Part shown: positions 61,079-64,000 of the stretch, piece by piece
Layout of the letters: every line of letters begins with the position of its first letter
Numbering within the stretch: the first letter of the stretch is position 1
Translations under genes and position numbers: made by a program
Assembly (NCBI GenBank): GCA_000701725.1
Contig: JNJQ01000001.1
Location: 124,001 to 188,000 of the forward strand
DNA from: Erysipelotrichaceae bacterium NK3D112
GTDB taxonomy: Bacteria; Bacillota_I; Bacilli_A; Erysipelotrichales; Erysipelotrichaceae
DNA length: 64,000 nt
Reading direction: 5' to 3'
Notes under the pieces: generated by a model
What the model saw: the letters and a program-made list of their open reading frames with translations, nothing else
Database searches by the model: none
What the model was told of the DNA's origin: nothing

Positions 61079-62467
61079 ATGCTTGATGAGAAAAAGCTGG
61101 AAAGCTATCTGACCCTGTGCATGAAGAGCGAAGCTGATTTTGCTGAAATCTTTGAGGAGGACAGAATCAGCGAGGAGATTTCCGCACTCAATGACAGAGT
61201 CGAAAAGGTAAACCGTACCATTACGAAAGGTGCAGGCATCCGTCTGTACAAAGGACTGCAGTCCGTCTACGGCTATTCCAACGAAACCGATGATGAGTCA
61301 ATGACAAAGCTGATCAATGATCTGCGCAATGCCATCGGTGAAAAGGAGGAAGGCGCAGCAGTGAAACTGGAGCGGGTCAATTATGAGAACAGACATCCGG
61401 TCCGCACTCAGTTTGACAGCGTCAGCCAAAGCGACAAGGCGCAGCTGCTGATCCGTGTTTATAACGGCGCAAAAAGCGCGGATGAGAAGATCGTCAAAGT
61501 GCAGTCGCTCTTGCTCAATGTCAGACAGAATGTGCAGATTTCTAACAGCGAAGGCAGACTGATCAGCGATACCCGTGTCAGAACAAGAATCAGAGCCAAT
61601 GCCTACGCGGAAGAAAACGGTAAGATGCAAAGCGGCTTCTTTGGCCCGGGTGCCGGCATGGGTCTGGAATTCTATGAAACCACAGTTCCCGAAGACATCG
61701 GCAAAGAGGCGGCCAGAGTGGCGCTTGTCAACCTGAATGCGGTTGACTGCCCGAGCGGAAAAATGCCTGTCGTCATTGACAACGGCTTTGGCGGTGTCAT
61801 TTTCCATGAGGCATGCGGACATTCACTCGAAGCGACTTCGGTTGCCCGCAACGCCAGCGTGTTTGCCGGCAAGCTTGGCACAAAGATTGCCAATGAATGC
61901 GTCAGCGCGGTGGATGACGGAACCATTCCCAACGCGTGGGGGTCCCAGAACATCGATGATGAGGGCAACTTCCAGCAAAGACGCCAGCTCATCAAGGACG
62001 GTGTGCTGACTTCTTATATGATTGACCGTCTCAACGGCAGAAGAATGCATATGGATTCCACCTCCTCAGGAAGAAGGGAATCCTACCAGTATGAGCCGAC
62101 TTCCAGAATGTCCAACACATTCATCACGGAAGGCAATGCATCATTCGAAGAACTCTTTGAAGGCATTGAAAAAGGCCTTTATGCCAAGAGAATGGGCGGC
62201 GGCAGCGTCAATCCCCAGACCGGTGAATTCAACTTCTCGGTTCAGGAGGGATATCTGATCGAAAAGGGAAAGATCACAGTTCCGGTCAAAGGTGCGGCCC
62301 TGATCGGCAGCGGTGCTGAAATTCTTCTGAACATTGAAAAGGTCTGTTCCAATCTGTCCCGTTCGCAGGGCATGTGCGGATCCAGAAGCGGCTCCATTCC
62401 GACCGATGTCGGTCAGCCGGCAATCCGGATCAGTTCCATCACCGTCGGAGGTACATCCAATGAATAA
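61079..62467 (+). CDS. tldD: TldD-family metalloprotease
   Basis: 462 residues from ATG 61079, after AGGAAAGGAAG; a longer frame upstream overlaps rplS and is not used. The zinc site HEACGH (about residue 245) is the HExxxH of TldD. GTSVARNASV and the C-terminal GGTSNE stretch are typical. With TldE it forms a heterodimeric peptidase. The stop codon overlaps the start of tldE. Confidence 0.94.
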   Translation: MLDEKKLESYLTLCMKSEADFAEIFEEDRISEEISALNDRVEKVNRTITKGAGIRLYKGLQSVYGYSNETDDESMTKLINDLRNAIGEKEEGAAVKLERVNYENRHPVRTQFDSVSQSDKAQLLIRVYNGAKSADEKIVKVQSLLLNVRQNVQISNSEGRLISDTRVRTRIRANAYAEENGKMQSGFFGPGAGMGLEFYETTVPEDIGKEAARVALVNLNAVDCPSGKMPVVIDNGFGGVIFHEACGHSLEATSVARNASVFAGKLGTKIANECVSAVDDGTIPNAWGSQNIDDEGNFQQRRQLIKDGVLTSYMIDRLNGRRMHMDSTSSGRRESYQYEPTSRMSNTFITEGNASFEELFEGIEKGLYAKRMGGGSVNPQTGEFNFSVQEGYLIEKGKITVPVKGAALIGSGAEILLNIEKVCSNLSRSQGMCGSRSGSIPTDVGQPAIRISSITVGGTSNE

Positions 62468-63782
62468 GGAAAAATGGTTTGCGGCTGCGAAGGAAGCCGG
62501 ATTTGAAAACTTCGAGATTTTCCAGGAACTCAACGAGGAAAGAACCTTCACCTGGTTTGAAGGGGAACTCGATACCTATGTCACTTCGCATGTTCTCGGC
62601 ACTGCCTTCAGAGGCATGTATGAGGGCAAAATGGTGAACGCCTCCAGTGAGGACACATCCGATGATCAGATGGATGATGTACTCTCTTCCATGAAGACAC
62701 AGGCTGCCATGATCACTTCCGAAGATCCTGAAATGCTCAGAGGAAAAGAAGAGATCAATGCCCTTGAGAAAAAAGAATTTGTTCACTTTGATGCCAATGA
62801 CATCAAGGCATTATTAAAGAAGACAGAAGAGAAGATCTTCGCCTTTGACAAAAGAATCTTCCAGGTCAATCATCTGACCTTCCAGGAAAGCACTTCAAAG
62901 CGCACAATCGCCAATACCCTCGGCGTTGATCTTGAAGAGGAGAGCGGAGTGCATGTGCTGGTGGCAGGAGCTGCCGCAAAGGAAGGAGATGAAATCAGAA
63001 CCGGCTTTGAAATGGAAAAGGCCGATGATCTTTCCGCACTCGATCTGGATGATTTCATCAAGCGCCTTGGCGAGGATGTGCTCAGTCAGCTCAACGCTTC
63101 CATTCCTTCTTCCGGCACCTATCCGGTGATCATTGAAAAGGGAGCGCTGACCCAGCTGTTTGCGGCTTTTGCGGATATGTTCTCAGGTGAGCAGATTCAT
63201 AAGGGAATTTCCCCGCTGCGCGATTCACTGAACAAGCAGGTATTCAGCGAAAAGATCACGATCGTTGATGATCCCGCCTGTGAAGATGCCGCACTCAGAT
63301 GCGCATTTGATGATGAGGGCTGTCCCACAAGACGTAAGACACTCGTTGAAAACGGCGTGTTTAAGGAAATGCTGCACAGCACAAAGAGCGCTCTTGCGAT
63401 GAATACAGAGAGCAGCGGCAACGGCTTCCGCGCATCCTATGATTCCCCGATCGGCGTTCGCCCGAGAAACTGCATGATCGTGCCGGGTGAGAAAGATCTC
63501 GATGGTCTGATGGCGGAAATGAAGGAGGGCATTCTGATCACGGACTTCGCCGGTCTTCACGCAGGCCTCAATCATGTCACCGGTGACTTCTCTCTGCAAA
63601 GCAGCGGCTATCTGATCAAGGACGGAAAGAAAGCGGGAGGTCTTACCCTGATGACTGCCGCCGGAAACTTCCTTGATCTGCTTTCCAATGTGCGCGAAGT
63701 CGGCAGTGATCTGAAATGGGAAATCCGCTCCATCGTCACTCCGAGCATTCTCTTTGATTCCGTATCCATCTCAGGAAAATAA
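62460..63782 (+). CDS. pmbA: TldE/PmbA-family protein
   Basis: 440 residues from ATG 62460, eight bases into the tldD end. It lacks the HExxxH zinc motif, as TldE does. GSGNGFRASYDSPIGVRPRNC and GFSLQSSGYLIKDGKKAGG-like segments define the family. It is the partner subunit of TldD. Confidence 0.92.
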   Translation: MNKEKWFAAAKEAGFENFEIFQELNEERTFTWFEGELDTYVTSHVLGTAFRGMYEGKMVNASSEDTSDDQMDDVLSSMKTQAAMITSEDPEMLRGKEEINALEKKEFVHFDANDIKALLKKTEEKIFAFDKRIFQVNHLTFQESTSKRTIANTLGVDLEEESGVHVLVAGAAAKEGDEIRTGFEMEKADDLSALDLDDFIKRLGEDVLSQLNASIPSSGTYPVIIEKGALTQLFAAFADMFSGEQIHKGISPLRDSLNKQVFSEKITIVDDPACEDAALRCAFDDEGCPTRRKTLVENGVFKEMLHSTKSALAMNTESSGNGFRASYDSPIGVRPRNCMIVPGEKDLDGLMAEMKEGILITDFAGLHAGLNHVTGDFSLQSSGYLIKDGKKAGGLTLMTAAGNFLDLLSNVREVGSDLKWEIRSIVTPSILFDSVSISGK

Positions 63783-63794
63783 TCTTTGCATTCC

Positions 63795-63828
63795 ATGCAT
63801 TCCCGCTTTCGGGAATGCATTTTTTTAT
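63795..63828 (+). terminator. terminator of tldD-tldE
   Basis: ATGCATTCCCG (63795-63805), CTTT, CGGGAATGCAT (63810-63820) with a run of seven T. Confidence 0.92.
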
Positions 63829-63941
63829 CTTCTAATCAAACATAAAGAAAACAGCTTAAAGTCAAAGAAATGAAAATAATTGTATGATTTTTGTAAGATC
63901 AGGACTTCTTCAGCCGTCTAACAGACGAAAGGAACATCAAG

Positions 63942-64000
63942 ATGGAAGAGTTTGAGGAAATATACAGACTGTATTTTACCGATGTATGGCGCTATCTTCT
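63942..64000 (+). CDS. RNA polymerase sigma factor, ECF type, 5' part
   Basis: The first 19 codons from ATG 63942 encode MEEFEEIYRLYFTDVWRYL, the N-terminus of the sigma region 2 helices (EIYRLYFxxVxRYL) of ECF factors. The gene continues outside the window. AAAGGAAC lies upstream as a ribosome site. Confidence 0.6.
   Translation, partial: MEEFEEIYRLYFTDVWRYL

Noticed and set aside
61079-63782. tldD and tldE as toxin-maturation genes of a microcin cluster
   Set aside because: No precursor peptide or transporter gene is nearby; the pair is common and probably housekeeping.

Overview
The window looks like chromosome from a Gram-positive bacterium of the Firmicutes with a mid-range GC content, most probably Erysipelotrichaceae-like; the family placement is an inference from style and gene set. 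The evidence is conserved Firmicutes gene order and content: dnaD-nth, recU-ponA, gpsB-rnpB, pgsA-recA, rny-ymdB-miaB, an RNase J2-like gene next to ftsK/spoIIIE, and ffh-rpsP-khpA-rimM-trmD. Promoters often have an extended -10 (TGnTATAAT type). At least seven genes have that element so close to the start codon that the transcript should be leaderless.

Layout. Positions 1-14238 are a mixed housekeeping and accessory region: an aldo/keto reductase cut by the window edge, a DMT transporter, dnaD-nth, an orphan PTS IIB with a catabolite-control site, pyroglutamyl peptidase, a DUF218 protein, small redox and acetyltransferase proteins, an SDR/LysR pair, a lipase-like hydrolase and aspartokinase.

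Positions 14269-29218 hold the main discovery of the window, a complete Tn7-like transposon of 14,950 bp. It has 27-bp terminal inverted repeats (24 of 27 matching), TGT/ACA tips, three TnsB-like repeats at each end and an exact 5-bp target duplication (ATATT). Its left end lies 30 bp past the aspartokinase stop codon, which mirrors how Tn7 sits behind glmS. Two tandem TniQ/TnsD-like zinc-ribbon genes lie at the left end and tnsA-tnsB-tnsC at the right end. Between them is cargo: two small unknown genes, a type III restriction-modification system with two different Mod genes and one Res, and a ribbon-helix-helix protein. The element is visibly more AT-rich than its flanks and every gene appears intact.

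Positions 29224-41814 resume the chromosome: a YtrA-type GntR regulator with an ABC exporter and a clear self-operator, a family 31 glycosidase, a ProX-type tRNA deacylase, a class A penicillin-binding protein with recU, gpsB, RNase P RNA, pgsA, recA, a yybP-ykoY (manganese) riboswitch in front of a cation exchanger, and a PAP2 phosphatase.

Positions 41925-64000 are mostly RNA metabolism and translation: rny, ymdB, ferredoxin, miaB, RNase J2-like, ftsK, SRP Ffh, rpsP, khpA, rimM, trmD, rplS. Membrane proteins of unknown role, hemolysin III, pyrimidine-nucleoside phosphorylase, a ComB-like phosphatase and the TldD/TldE protease pair are interspersed. The first codons of an ECF-type sigma factor close the window. 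I saw no rRNA, tRNA or CRISPR array.
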